Assembly (NCBI GenBank): GCA_963921935.1
Contig: OY998176.1
Coordinates: forward strand, 81,818,960-81,882,959
Origin: Galeruca laticollis
Lineage: Eukaryota; Arthropoda; Insecta; Coleoptera; Chrysomelidae
Direction of reading: 5' to 3'
DNA length: 64,000 nt
The position numbers were made by a program, and so were the translations under genes. The notes below the pieces were generated by a model, which saw only the letters and a program-made list of their open reading frames with translations, searched no databases and was not told the DNA's origin. The first letter of the stretch is position 1; each line of letters begins with the position of its first letter. Positions 19,046 through 30,775 of the stretch are shown here, piece after piece.

Positions 19046-21784
19046 TATATATAGTTGTTTTCTCTTTATTCTGTCATATTCTTGCTTAAAGTCTATGAAT
19101 AGCACATATGTTTCTTTATTATGTTCGTAGCTTTCTGCTTGTAGCTTTCATAAGATAAATATCTGATCTATAACTGATCTTCCTTTTCGGAATCCACATT
19201 GGTATTCTCCCATTTCCTGCTCCAATTTCCTAGAATGTTTATTTTTGATATGTGTGGCTAAGATTTTGTAAGTAACATTTAACAGAGCGATACCTCTGTA
19301 ATTTGTACACTCAATTTTTTGTCCTTTTTATAAATTCGAATTAGTACCGCTTCATTCCAGTCGTTGGGAAATCTTTCTTGCTCCCAAATTTTTTCAACCA
19401 ACTGGTGTACCCACCTGCTTATGGTTTCGCCTCCATTTTTAAGCATTTCTGCTGTTATCTGGTCATTCTCTGGACTTTTGTTGCTTTTTAGCTTATTTAT
19501 TATTTCCTCAATTTCGGTTAAAGTTGGTGGGTCTTCTATATTTTGGGTGTTTTGTTCTCCTAGATCTTCCCATTCTATCTCATATTCTACGTTCCTCGCA
19601 GGACTTAAGAGTTCTTTAAAATATTCCTTCCACATTTCTATAATCTCTTGCTCATTTCCCATTAATGTCTCCTCTTTATTTTTGTAATACACCGGTCTTT
19701 GTTGGTAGCCTTTTCTTTCTCTTGTGATTCCCTGGTACAGACTTCTGATTTCTTTATTATTGTAACTTTCTCCTATTTCTGTCAGAAGTTTTTCTGTATA
19801 CTCTCTTTTCTTTTACCTAATTAATTTTTTACAGTGTTTCCTCTGTCTAGTCTTCTGGCTTTTCGTATCTCTATTTCTTTTTGCATTCTTCATCGAACCA
19901 CTTTTTCCTTCCTGATGGAGTTTTTTGTGGATGTGTCCAATTGCTACTTCTGTGAATTTTTTTATGTTTGCTTCGATACTCTCTATGTCATTTGTATCGG
20001 TAGCTATCTGTATAGCATAATTATTTATCATTTCTGTATACAGCTTTCTTTCTTCGTGTTTTGTCAATCTACTCCTTGTGTTTTGTTTCTTCTCATTCCT
20101 TTTTCGATTTCTTTGCTGTGGTATTTCTTGTTTAAGCTTTATTCCTACCAAAAAGTGGTCAGTGTCTGCATCTGGCCCTCTATAACTTCTGATATCTGTT
20201 ATACACTTTTCTTCGTCTTCTTCTATTAATACATGGTCTATTTGGTTGGTGTATGATCCGTCAGGTGATCTCCAGGTGCCTTTATATATTCCTTTCTTTT
20301 CAAAATATGTGCTTTTTATTCGCAAACCCTTTTTTTGCGAAATGGATCAACAGCTGGTCGTTTTCATTTATGTGTTCACGTTTACTAAATCTACCTATTG
20401 TGGGCTTGTATATCTCTTCTTTCCCTTCTTTTGCATTCGCATCTCCTAGGATTATTTTTAGGTCATATCTCGAAATTCTTTCAAATATATTATCTAGTTC
20501 ATCGTAGTAACTTTCTTTACCTTCTATATCCGTTTCTTCCGTTGGGACGTGTATATTTATTATTGATATATTTTGATATTTTCCTTTTCATCTAATCCAC
20601 CATAGTATTTCAGAAACCGGTTTAAATTTAACTATGGCATGTTTAATTTTCTTACTTACTAGAAACCCAGTACCCAACTTTCTGTTAACTCCTCCACTGC
20701 TAAAGAATATGAAGTCGTCTATTTCAATAACTTCCTATGAGCTATGAGATCGTAGCCATACTTTTTCATTTCTCCCGTTACTTGTTTCATTCCTCCCTCT
20801 TCATATGTTCCCCTGACATTCCATGTTTCTATCCTTAAATTTCCTTTTAGTTTATTCCCTGATTTTTCTTTATTTACTCTTTTATTTTCTTTCTCGTAAT
20901 TATTTTCCATTGCCAGTGTCGGTTCCAAGTCATCCGGTTTTCGTGACATTCTTAGTTTTTTGACTTTTGTATGTCTAAAGCCTTTGCTTCCTTGTTCCAT
21001 TTCCACACTTCTTTGTTTATTATTACTTTTTGATGTCCCAATTTAATTTCCTTTCCTTTGTTCAATTCTTCTTTTGCATTTTTTCTTATCTCTCTCTGTA
21101 TTTCTCTTTCCTCTTTATTGATATCGTTGTTAACAAATACTTTTTCCCTTGTGTTATTTCTGAGCTTGTATTTATTTTTCATGGCCTTTAATTTATCATC
21201 TAATGTATGTAATTCTACTAAATAGGTTGTATCTGCCAATTGTATGGTATTATTTATTTGTACCTCCACTCCAATTTTATCCTTAATAAAGTTGTTAACT
21301 TCTTGTTTTATAAGATTCCTTTCCTGTACATCTAGGCGTAATCCATGTATTACTATATTCTTCCTTTCTTTGTCATCTTCCAATTTTTCGATTTTTTCAT
21401 ATGCTTTCTTTATTTCTCTTTTAAGGTTATCTATTTCTCCATCGCATTTTTATTTATGACTTATATATTTTTTAGTTCTTCTTTCTGTTCTATCTGTTCT
21501 TTTCGCAGTTCCTTAATTCCTTTTTGTAGTAGCTCCATGTTTTCTCTCTTTTTTTGATCTTCTTTAATGTCCTTATTAGCCTTTGTGAGGTTTATCATCA
21601 TTTCCATCATCCTCTCCACCATGTCCTTATTTCTCTTTTCCTCTTTATTTGGTGGTCTAAATGTTTTCTTGGATGTTTTAAATGATATATCTTCACTTCT
21701 TTTTCCATCATTAGTACTGTAATCATCGCTATCCATTGTATTTCTTTTCTCAGGTCCCCACGTTAAATGAGTAACTCGGGTCAA
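19046..21784 (-). mobile_element. LINE with L1-like ORF1, endonuclease and partial RT
   Basis: From 21784 downwards: ORF1 with a lysine/glutamate-rich coiled-coil N-terminus (21784-21461) and an L1-like central domain (21383-20952; RKNIVIHGLRLDVQER, YLVELHTLDDKLKAMKNKY). The endonuclease starts at 20880 with RIETWNVRGTYEEGG, then an ILGDANAKEG-like motif near 20440, and IDHVLIEEDEE with ADTDHFLVG at 20240-20150. A lysine-rich linker precedes RT (19692-19279; KSNKSPENDQITAEML), and RT ends after CGFRKGRSVIDQ and LFIDFKQEYD near 19070. The catalytic RT motif and 3' end are lost at the junction with the Ty3 fragment. Multiple frameshifts. Confidence 0.8.
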
Positions 21785-22346
21785 CCCCTCGGAAGTAACT
21801 CACCTCTTGGAGTACCCTGTGATTGTCTTGTAATTGTGCTATTTATTGGCGGCTTGGCAACACCGTATATCTCTTTGTCAAAGTTTCAGTATCGTTATTA
21901 CTTTCCGTTATCTGCTTATTAGCTAACCTCTAATGAAACCACTACTATTTACCTCTGTTTTTTTGGTATTGAAACAAACCCTGTTACTCTCAGGGTAAAA
22001 AAAATATAAAAGAAAGGAAGAAATAAAAAGAAAGTAGGCTCTTTCCAAACTAATATTGTGATTGGAGATAGCAAAGCCAGTTCTCAGGGCTCTGTTATCT
22101 GAAAGAAGTTAGTTAAAGTAAAGAAAGAAAAGAAATAGAAAAAAATAAGATACAGATAAATGAAATTTAATGAAGGGCGCCACTAATTTTGTTCCTAAAC
22201 AAAATTAGAAAAAAATCAACCACAAATATCAGCCAACTCTTAACTGCTGATCTCTGCTAGTTGTAGAAAATGTTTAAAAAATGTGCTGAAGACAATTTTC
22301 CAGGTATACCTGTATAATAAATAAAACAACTAAATAAAAATATGAG
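21785..22346. other. LINE 5' leader and LTR-like remnant
   Basis: The sequence next to the LINE ORF1 probably includes its 5' untranslated region. Near 22176, GGGCGCCACTAATTTTGTT reads on the minus strand as AGTGGCGCCC, resembling an LTR-retrotransposon primer-binding site, but no LTR pair was found. No coding sequence. Confidence 0.35.
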
Positions 22347-22388
22347 GTCTGTCAAGCTGCCCCCCCACGGTTAGATTTTTTTCACCAA

Positions 22389-22985
22389 AATGCTAGCACA
22401 CACAAAGGGCACTTAGCACAACCTAGCACAACAATCTTTATAGCTAGCACACCAACAGATCACAATAAAAATGCTTTTGAATTCGGGTGGGGCCAGGTTA
22501 ACGCTAGCCCCCCTCCCCCCCGGCTGGAATTTTTTCGCCAAAATGTTAGCAAAGATAATGAACACCGAGCACAACCTAGCACACCAGTTTTCATAGCTAG
22601 CACACCATTTTTTATAGCTAGCACAGCTTACAATAAAAATGCTTTTGAATTCTGGTGGGGCCAGGTTAACGCTAGACTCCTCCCCCTCCTCCGGTTGGAA
22701 TTTTTTCGCCAAAACGCTAGCACAGATAAAGGACACCTAGCATAACCTAGCACACCATTTCTTATAGCTAGCACACCAACAGCTTATAATAAAAATGCTT
22801 TGGAATTCGGGTAGGGCCAGGTTAACGCAAGCCCCCTCCGGTTGGAAGTTTTTCGCCAAAATGCTAGCACAAGTAAAAGACACCTAGCACAACCTAGCAC
22901 AATTTTTTTTACAGCTAGTACATAAACAATGCTTTTCAGTTCAGGGGGTGGAGGGTATCTGCAAAATAACGCTATGGTTACACGA
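22389..22985 (+). repeat. Subterminal tandem array, left arm, 4 units
   Basis: Units start at about 22389, 22543, 22714 and 22861 (154, 171 and 147 bp apart). Each holds ATGCTAGCACA, CCTAGCACAACCTAGCACA, ATAGCTAGCAC, AATAAAAATGCTTTTGAATTC, GGGGCCAGGTTAACGC, a C-rich tract and GGAATTTTTTCGCCAAA. More than a dozen CTAGCAC words occur, many as palindromic GCTAGC. Confidence 0.9.
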
Positions 22986-23260
22986 ATGAATGAAAATGTT
23001 TTTGTCTCTAAACATCATTTTCATATAAAAAATGGCCCCTAAACAGCATTATTGTTGTCAGCTGTTGCCGGATTGTGCGTGATATCTATATTTTCCCATC
23101 TAGTAGGGTATTTGATTAATTAATAATTAACTATTATTTAATTAATAATTATCTATTTACTTTCAATTAATGCTAAAAAACGAAAGAATACAAAAAACCT
23201 TCACTTTTAAAAATAAGTTTGTTAAAATTATAGTAATTTTAATAAAACAAAATAATTAAA

Positions 23261-23548
23261 TTGAACCATTTAATCACGGAATCGGAAACAGTCCGTGCAC
23301 AAATAAGTTGCAAATTACATCACACTATAAACAAGGCAACGACAAACGTTTGCGTACCGACATGTTGGATAAATAAATGTCCAAAAAAGCGGAGCCGTTG
23401 GATATGTCCTTTGGACAAAGTTGTGCAATCTGGGAAGGGGCGGCGGAGATCCCTAAAAGTGTTCCAATATATTGAGAATACATGTTTTAGACTGATCGTG
23501 GGTCACTGTAGTCCTTTTTTAAAAGAAACATTCAAACTTTATATTTAA
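23261..23548 (+). CDS. Hypothetical 95-codon ORF in the left foldback arm
   Basis: Starts with a TTG-type codon reading as MNHLITESETVRAQISCK and ends at TAA. Its mirror at 24451-24164 has the same length and about 85% amino-acid identity, with no stop in either. It is Lys/Arg/Cys-rich, and I recognise no domain. Because the arms are homogenised copies, shared openness is weak evidence of coding. A true protein would need a promoter and an ATG, neither of which is visible. Confidence 0.15.
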   Translation: MNHLITESETVRAQISCKLHHTINKATTNVCVPTCWINKCPKKRSRWICPLDKVVQSGKGRRRSLKVFQYIENTCFRLIVGHCSPFLKETFKLYI

Positions 23549-24719
23549 ATTTGCCAGAATATTTATCTTGTGTATCTCGACAAATAACACAAGTCAAAGT
23601 GAACCAATCGATGCAACGCAATCGAACAATTCGACCTCAATGTCATAATGAAGGACTCAAAAAACCCAAGTACCCAAAATTGTAGATGGATTGGAGCAAC
23701 GGACTATAACTCACATTCGCATTCTTAGCAAGTTCTTCCATTTCATACCCATATTGTAAGAAAGCATAAAAAAGTTAGTTCACTTTCTCTAGTCCGCTAA
23801 ATTTGGTGATTCGCCATGTTGAATTTAGAATGACGTCCCATACCTAATCATGGATTGGCATGCAAACTAGACGTATATACAGAATTTCAGTTCAATTGGT
23901 TGAAGATATCTGCTTCAAAACTGAGTTGCAGGATTGCAGCCGAACAAACATACATTGCCAGTTACATACTAAAAACTTTGATATCTTATGATATGCCACA
24001 GAAATATTTGAAGCTCTGATTAACCGGCTCTAAGAACTAAAAGCTGCACGTTCTAACTAAACTTGGTAATTTAAAAAAAAATCTGATAGTGAAATGCAAT
24101 ATTTATGTTATCATTACAATGGTTAATTAACCATTAACTTCGGCAGTAAATATTCTGGCAAATTTAAATATAAAGTTTAAGTGTTTCTTTTAAATAAGGA
24201 CTATAGTGAACCACGATCAGTCTAAAACATGTATTCTCAATATAATGGAACATTTTTAGGGATCTCAGCCGCCCCTTTCCAGATTGCACAACTTTGTCCA
24301 AAAGACATATCAAACGGCTTCGCATTTTTGGACATTTATTTATCCAACATGTCTGTACGCAAACGTTTGTCGTTGCCTTTTTTATAATGTGACGTAATTT
24401 GCAACTTATTTGTGCACGGATTGTTTCTGATTCCGTGACTAAATGGTTCAAATTAATTATGAATTTACAAAATTATTTTTAAAAGGTTTTTTGTATTATT
24501 TCGTTTTTTAGTATTAATTGAAAATTAATAGATAATTATCAATTAAATAATAGTTAATTATTAATTAATCAAATACCCTGCTAGATGGGAAAATATAGAT
24601 ATCACGCACAATCCGGCAACAGCTGATAACAATAATGCTGTTTAAGGGCCATTTTTTATAGGAATATGATGTTTAGCGACAAATACATCCAACATTTTCA
24701 TTCAATCGTGTAACCATAG

Positions 24720-25147
24720 CGTTATTTTGCAGACACACTCCACCCCTGAATTCAATAACATTGTTGATGTACTAGCTTTGAATAATTTTGTGCTAGGTTG
24801 TGCTAGGTGTCTTTTATTTATGCTAGCATTTTGGCGAAAAAATTCCAACCGGGGCGGGGGGGGTGTAGCGTTAACCTGGCCCCACCCGAATTCAAAAGCA
24901 TTTTTATTGTAAGCTGTTGGTGTGCTAGCTATAAAAAATGGTATGCTAGGTTGTGCTAGGTGTACTTTATCTGTGCTAGCATTTTGGCGAAAAAATTCCA
25001 ACCGGGAGGGGCTAGCGAATTCAAAAGCATTTTTATTATGAGCTGTTGGTGTGCTAGCTATAAAAATTGTTGTGCTAGGTGCCCTTTATGTGTGCTAGCA
25101 TTTTGGTAAAAAAATCAAACCGGGGGGGGGGGGGCAGCTTGACGGAC
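24720..25147 (-). repeat. Subterminal tandem array, right arm, 3 units
   Basis: The inverted counterpart of the left array, with about three units of the same CTAGCAC/GCTAGC-rich sequence separated by AAATTCCAACCGG and a G-rich tract. It has one unit fewer than the left arm, so the arms differ in length. Confidence 0.85.
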
Positions 25148-26989
25148 ATGAAAAATATGTATAAATATAATGAACGTATGTAAAAAAAAGCGAGTTACAA
25201 AATTTTAGAAAAAGTGGTTAGTAGATGTCAGTATGTTTAACCTTAAACGAACAGATAAAATATAGGTGAAGCCATACAAAATAAAACTACTTAGCTTAAA
25301 AGGTGATATACGAAGACAGTAATCCGTGAAATCTTCTTTAGTTAAATATTTCTCTATACTCTATACAGATGAATAGCTAAGTCCTCAATAAGTTCTCACA
25401 GTACAACCATTACTTGTAAGACCATACTATTTGGTGATAATACAACAGCACTCTTCTTCAGTCAGGAATTTTGTTAAATTTACTAGCAAATGTTGTTGAG
25501 TCCTGGAGTTTCCGCTATAATAACACCAAGTGTGTTACAAAAAGACTTTTCAATATACAACATATTTAGATATCTGTCCAGATAAAAACATAAAACTTTT
25601 CTTATATTTTTTTTTACAATCATACAAGATTCGTACTGAACATCTTTATCAGTTCAAGTAAATTTTAAACAGGAAAAGTGTAAAACATACCAGTAATCCC
25701 AGCGAATTTGTTCTAAAGAACAATTTTTATTATAGATCAAACTAAATCTTTAAACTTTTATCGGAATTTCTGCCTCAACCATTCTCTCGAAAAATGTATC
25801 GTAAAGTGCGCATTCCGACTTCCTATTAACGATTTTTTTGAACGAGATAACTTTAACATTTATTCCACCAACACTTGTAATTATATATTTTTAACACGGA
25901 AAAATATTTTTAAAAAACTTTATTTTCAAAATATACTTAAAATTATAATACTTGCTACAAAGCTAATAAACCGACAATGCGAAACAAAAGTATCTTAACC
26001 ACTAAAGCCAAACAACAACTTTCAACAACAACTTGAATAATAAGGAATATGAATATTTATACTAAAACAAAGCTAAATCTGCATTTATCTTATTTACAAT
26101 AACATAATATTATTTATTTATAGAAATTTCTAGTTCTATAACTTTGTATTTAAAATATAATCTAGAAAGACGTGTGGTCTATTCCAGCAATAAATTTAAC
26201 ATTCGTTGCAAAGCTATTTATTTAAATTAACATTCGAAATGTTGACTGCTAAGTTAACGTTTTAGTATCCGGAGCTGTTTATTGCTTATATTTTCGCACT
26301 TACGTTGCGTATTTTGTTTTTAATTGCCTTCTTACCGTTATTTGTATTTAATTGTCACTACACGACTCGAAATTTCGGGTTTGATGTAGGTGAAAAATCA
26401 AACACGTCTTTATTCTTACAACACAATAACGTTGCCACCGATACTGAATATATGAAATTGTATTGTCGTCAGAATCAAAGGTTTCTACCAAATTCAAATC
26501 AATCTGACAACAAGAAAGGGGTTAAATTTCAATTACTAAATTTGACCCAAAAAACATGGACAAACGGACAAGCTAAATAAAACCAGTTAAAGGAAACTAG
26601 GAGTGATCCGCCTAAGATAGGATCTAATTCTAACGATTAAACGTCGATGAAGACTTCTTATAGAAATGCGATATATTATTTTGATATTCATAAAGGAAAT
26701 CCTGGACTAATTACATCAACATAGCTTTATGAATAAATTGTATAAAAAAATTTTCTGTCTCACAAATTTTAATTTTTTTTTCAAAATATATCTGAGCTCC
26801 AATTTTCCGGATAAAATAGAATCACGTTATTTGCTTAAGAGAAATATGAGGCTCTACTGAAACATCAAACCCGCTGATTACCGCAGAACGCTAAAACAAC
26901 ATAAATTTATCCCAACCCTTGTTGAAAAGTAAATAAAATCGGAAGCTCAAACATACCGTCATATCCATAAATCTTTTTTTCATTTTCAG
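25148..26989. other. Intronic sequence up to the second Pde6 exon
   Basis: AT-rich and non-repetitive by eye. An ORF at 26305-26580 has a hydrophobic start but no recognisable domain. The stretch ends with a good polypyrimidine tract and acceptor, TTTTTTTCATTTTCAG, at 26974-26989. Confidence 0.6.
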
Positions 26990-27133
26990 ATTCTACTGAA
27001 TTTGGCACGGAGTATTTTCGAGGAGCAGAGTAATCTGGAATGTCTAGTGACTAAAATAATGAGAGAAGCACAGGATTTGCTCAAGTGTGAACGCTGTGCT
27101 GTTTATTTACTTGATTTGGACTGCTGCGAAGCA
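26990..27133 (+). CDS. Pde6: cGMP phosphodiesterase Pde6, exon starting GAF-B
   Basis: A 48-codon exon between the TTTTCAG acceptor and the GCA|GTAAGT donor, phase 0 at both ends. It reads ILLNLARSIFEEQSNLECLV, then TKIMREAQDLLKCERCAVYL and LDLDCCEA. This continues the KRNQ helix of the upstream exon exactly as in PDE5/6 enzymes, where KRNQ-(V/I)LL-LA-x-IFEEQ-x-LE joins GAF-A to GAF-B. GAF-B contributes to dimerisation and regulation. The rest of GAF-B, the linker and the HD-type catalytic domain were not found in the window, although short exons could have been missed. Confidence 0.87.
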
Positions 27134-28199
27134 GTAAGTTTTGTTATTTTTGCTAGTTTACTTCGAGTTAGATTATTAAACTTCAACGAACGTTATGATG
27201 ATATAATAAATTATTGTTATGGACAAATATTTTTAATTTGTTTCAAAAGTATTAGTTTAAGAACAATATTTGCTTTTCTTCTTTTATTATTATTTCATAT
27301 AATAAATGTACAGGTAGACCCAAAGCATATAGAAAACATCAAATTAATCAAATTAGTAAATATTGCATCAAACTTGGAAATAGTAACGAAAAAAGGTTTC
27401 CATATAAAATTATGAAGTACAACTGCTCCTAAGTTTTACAAAATTGCTTTTAAATTAAATTTTAGTAGATTAATTTGAGGTTAAATAAGGATCTAGAATA
27501 TTACAACACCTAACCTCGTGAAAATAAATGTACTTTCGAACCCTTACGTAATTAAGTACACAAAGCTTCATATACCTAAATCCACTTAAAACCCAACTCC
27601 GATAATTTACTTCACCTTTGAATAGATACTGGCTTCCCATGGATTACAGTGACAGTACAATTTAAATGTATTTATTATATAAGTAAACTTTCTTCTTTAT
27701 CGTCGCCTCACAGCAACAGTAGGACATACAAAGAAAGTGATTTTCCGATATCTGCATATACGGTGTCAGAAACGATGTCTCTATTTAATGCTACACTAAG
27801 GTATCCAGTAAAAATTTACCCTAATTTAATAAAATATAATATATCGTTGGGTTATATATGACCTAAAGTTTATTTTCAGTTTGTGCAACTCTAGGTTAAG
27901 GTGAGATATCCTACTCTTTCAACAAATTTTTCAGTCATACGCGACCTAAAAAATATTCGCGCCAACAGGCGCCAATTTTTTTGTTGGTTTCGCGGTAACT
28001 TTGCCAATTATAATTAGGAAAAGCTTTACTAAAGTTTGCTCATTTGAAAATTTGTAAAATTACGATGTTGCCGCCATAAATATTTAAAAATATTTCTTAA
28101 GTACTACAATATTAGTGTTACTGTACTTGAAACTGGAGCTCAAGCATCTACTTCGAGTTTGCAAAAAAAACATGTAGCATATTAGTTAGAGAATCAACA
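27134..28199. other. Start of the next Pde6 intron, no gene seen
   Basis: AT-rich intronic sequence. Small inverted motifs occur near 27958-28000 (CGCGCCAACAGGCGCC and GTTGGTTTCGCG). Short ORFs at 27649-27861 have no family motif. Confidence 0.55.
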
Positions 28200-28621
28200 T
28201 TTTGATGAAGCAAATGAGTTGTGGCCATTGCATAATGTGTCTGTTCAAAGTGAGACATTTAAAGAAAAACGAATAAAAAATAATAAACTGGCTGAACTAT
28301 TACCGATGGCCGTTTCTTCAGATCGAGAAAGTAATATTAGTGACGAACCAAATAACGCCAGGCATAACTTTGATGAAGGTATGAGTGATTTTTCAACCGA
28401 TGATAGCGGATAGCGTGCAGGATCCCGATTTTGTACCCAATGAACAAGGTAATTAAGAGTTGGATGAAGAGATTGGTTTAATAAGAGAAGTGTGGGAAAA
28501 TAGTAATGAAATAGAGATACAAGTGTTGAATAATGAAAATGAGCAGGAAATACAAGAAAAAAATACACGTTTAAAAAGTAGAAAGCGATTAAAAAATATG
28601 GACTTATGAAAAAGGAACGTG

Positions 28622-30775
28622 AGTAGATAGCCTAGGACGGAAGTCGGTCATGTTGGATTTGTTGGCAGCGCTCTCGGATAGTGTGACATAAGCGTTGAAT
28701 ATTGTTTTTAATTAAATATAAAATGTTTCGTCTCGACGGTGATTCGAGCCCACCGTCCCCTTTCTCGAATTTATTAATTTAGCAAGTATACCATCTACAC
28801 TATTAGATCACGATACAAGTCATGAGTATGTATATGAGTTATAGAGAAAAAAAACGCATGCAGTCGTTATATTTAATAATTGTGGAAAAGGCGTGGTATG
28901 TTTTTTATATACAGAACATACAAAGATGACATAAGGACATTAGAAATTTATCTCTATTATTATTGGTCTACATCAAACAAACGTCATTGTGATATAGCAT
29001 TTTTATATATAAAATGTACCAAAAAAAATGCAATAAGGGTGGTAGAAATTTGTGGAAATGGTATATATTTCTTATGTCATTTGTTTAATGCACTATGGCA
29101 TTATTTTGGGCAAGCGACGCATTAGTTTTTTTAATGGGAACAGGGTGTAGTAATAAAATTACCGTATTTATATAGGGTGTAGTCGTAAAAGATACCATAC
29201 AGGGCGTACAAAGATGCTATAAGGGCCTTAGAAATTTAGCTCTATTATCATTGGTCAGATTTTCATCGAACAAACGGCGTTATAGATTATTTTTATATAC
29301 AGTGTGTACAAAAAGATGCCATAAGGGCACTCCGTTATTATTGGTTGGATTTTCACGTAACAAACGATGTTCGATCAATACACAAGGTGTCGACATAAAG
29401 ATGTTAAAAAGGCACTCTGCTATTATTGGTCGGATTTTCATCGAACAAAAACAACAGGTCACTACGATCGTTAATCTTGCGTATGGGAAGTTGACGAAAT
29501 CTATAATATGGTTTCCAATGCTCTTGCTAACTCCAGGACTGATTACTTGACAAATAAATTTGTTGTATATTTTAACCCCTGCGTTAGATGTGAGCCACGT
29601 AAGGCAATCTATGCAAACTGTTTTATCATTGTTTACAATAGCGTTGCACATTTCCTTGTACTCTCCTTGGATGCAAAAGTTAGTTAAATAATTAATAATT
29701 TCCTCTTTTTAAAAACTCCTGCAAAATCCTGCGATATGTTCAAGTCCATTAGGTAGTAATATTATTTCCGGAGCTGCTCCAATAAATTTGGTATTTCTTT
29801 AAATAGCCTGTCGAATTTAACGTCCGCCAGTTCTACTTAGTATGGAATGCACACAGGTTCTTTATGTTTCCTTTTAATAATTTCCAAATCTTCTCCGATT
29901 ATTTCTCTTGTCCCAATGGCAAGCGGGTTGTTACTTAGTAAGAGGAAAGGCAGCTTAGCTTTAGCTCCATGTGTTGCAGAAACCAATTCGCCGAACTCTC
30001 CACGTATATAACTATTAAAACTTCTTTTTTAACAAGTTTAGAATTTCCATCGCAGTCCTCTAAGCCGCATACCTTTACAAGTATTATGTTGTCGCAAAAT
30101 GGTTCTGTAATCCGTATAAGTGCATCTCCCAGTGGGTACTCGCCTTCTGTGTAATTAATATTTCCAATATCTGTAACCATATTGTTACCTTCCAAATTTT
30201 CCAACAGGAGCCACAATCCAAATCTCTCATCGGTCGGTTTGACCTTCCTGTCGTAAACTTGGGAAACACTAAATATTTTGGAGCTTGCCATGTTAACACT
30301 TTCAGCGAAAATCGAATACTAAGCGTTAAAAATGTTACTTCCTGTATTTATGCTATCGCAGAAACGCGTGCGAGAAGGTGTGGGGATCGCCGAAACAGCT
30401 TCGCGGAAAGTAAAGTAATGTTATTTTCTTACCTATATGACATCTTTGTATGTCCCGTATATAAAAAATATACGACTTTCCCACACTTATTAAATGTAAC
30501 GACTTCGCGCTCATTTTTTTTCTATAACTCATATACCTCCGTCTCGTCATAATTTGTATTGTGATATAATAGTATAGTTGGTATACTCACGGAATTAATA
30601 AATTCAACACAGTGGACCGTGGGCTCGAATCACCGTCGAGACAATTTTTTTTTATTTAATTAAAAAAAATATATTCAATGCTTACGTCACAAAAATTACG
30701 TCACAATATACGAGAGCGCGGCCAACAAATCGAACATGTCCGACTTCCGTCCTAGAACTCTCCTGAACTATCTAC
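28622..30775. mobile_element. 2.15-kb element with about 310-bp inverted ends and GAACGTG target duplication
   Basis: GAACGTG flanks the element at 28615-28621 and 30776-30782. The ends read (A)GTAGATAG, then GGACGGAAGTCGGNCATGTT, and remain homologous for about 310 bp (28622-28935 against the complement of 30436-30775), including TCTCGACGGTGATTCGAGCCC. Just inside the left end, about four copies of an 80-100-bp subrepeat containing TACAAAGATG and ATTATTGGT occur between 28915 and 29460. A decayed ORF runs leftwards from 30291. If the duplication is taken as AACGTG (6 bp), the element starts AG, as Polinton/Maverick elements do, but no hallmark gene was recognised. Confidence 0.75.
29460..30291 (-). 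pseudogene. Unidentified decayed ORF inside the long-inverted-repeat element
   Basis: Starts ATG at 30291 (MASSKIFSVSQVYDRK), open to 29935 for 118 codons. It then continues through frame changes and stops as recognisably protein-like sequence, for example LAIGTREIIGEDLE near 29900 and YNKFICQVISPGV near 29560, before dissolving into the subrepeats at about 29460. Composition looks like a globular enzyme or replication protein, but I cannot identify it. Its start lies just inside the right inverted end and it reads inwards, so it belonged to this element. Confidence 0.4.

Larger units (their letters stand above)
22347..25147. mobile_element. 2.8-kb foldback-type element with about 1-kb inverted arms
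   Basis: The termini GTCTGTCAAGCTGCCCCCC (22347) and the complement of GTCCGTCAAGCTGCCCCCC (ending 25147) are inverted. The left arm runs to about 23563 and the right from about 24145; they are roughly 90% identical by eye, including an arm segment that reads as a 95-codon ORF in both (23261-23548 + and 24451-24164 -). Each arm begins with a tandem array of 150-170-bp units rich in GCTAGCAC. The middle 580 bp (23564-24144) is unique and non-coding. No transposase seen. The architecture resembles Foldback/Galileo-like elements, but the family is not identified. Confidence 0.8.

Noticed and set aside
19834..21557. Plus-strand ORFs rich in Phe, Ser and Cys
   Set aside because: Antisense shadows of the minus-strand LINE ORF1 and pol.
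24164..24451. Right-arm mirror of the foldback ORF as a second gene
   Set aside because: It is the inverted copy of the left-arm ORF; openness is explained by arm homogenisation.
26305..26580. 91-codon ORF with a hydrophobic, signal-peptide-like start
   Set aside because: No homology-like motif; the codon content matches AT-rich intron, and no splice or promoter context supports it.
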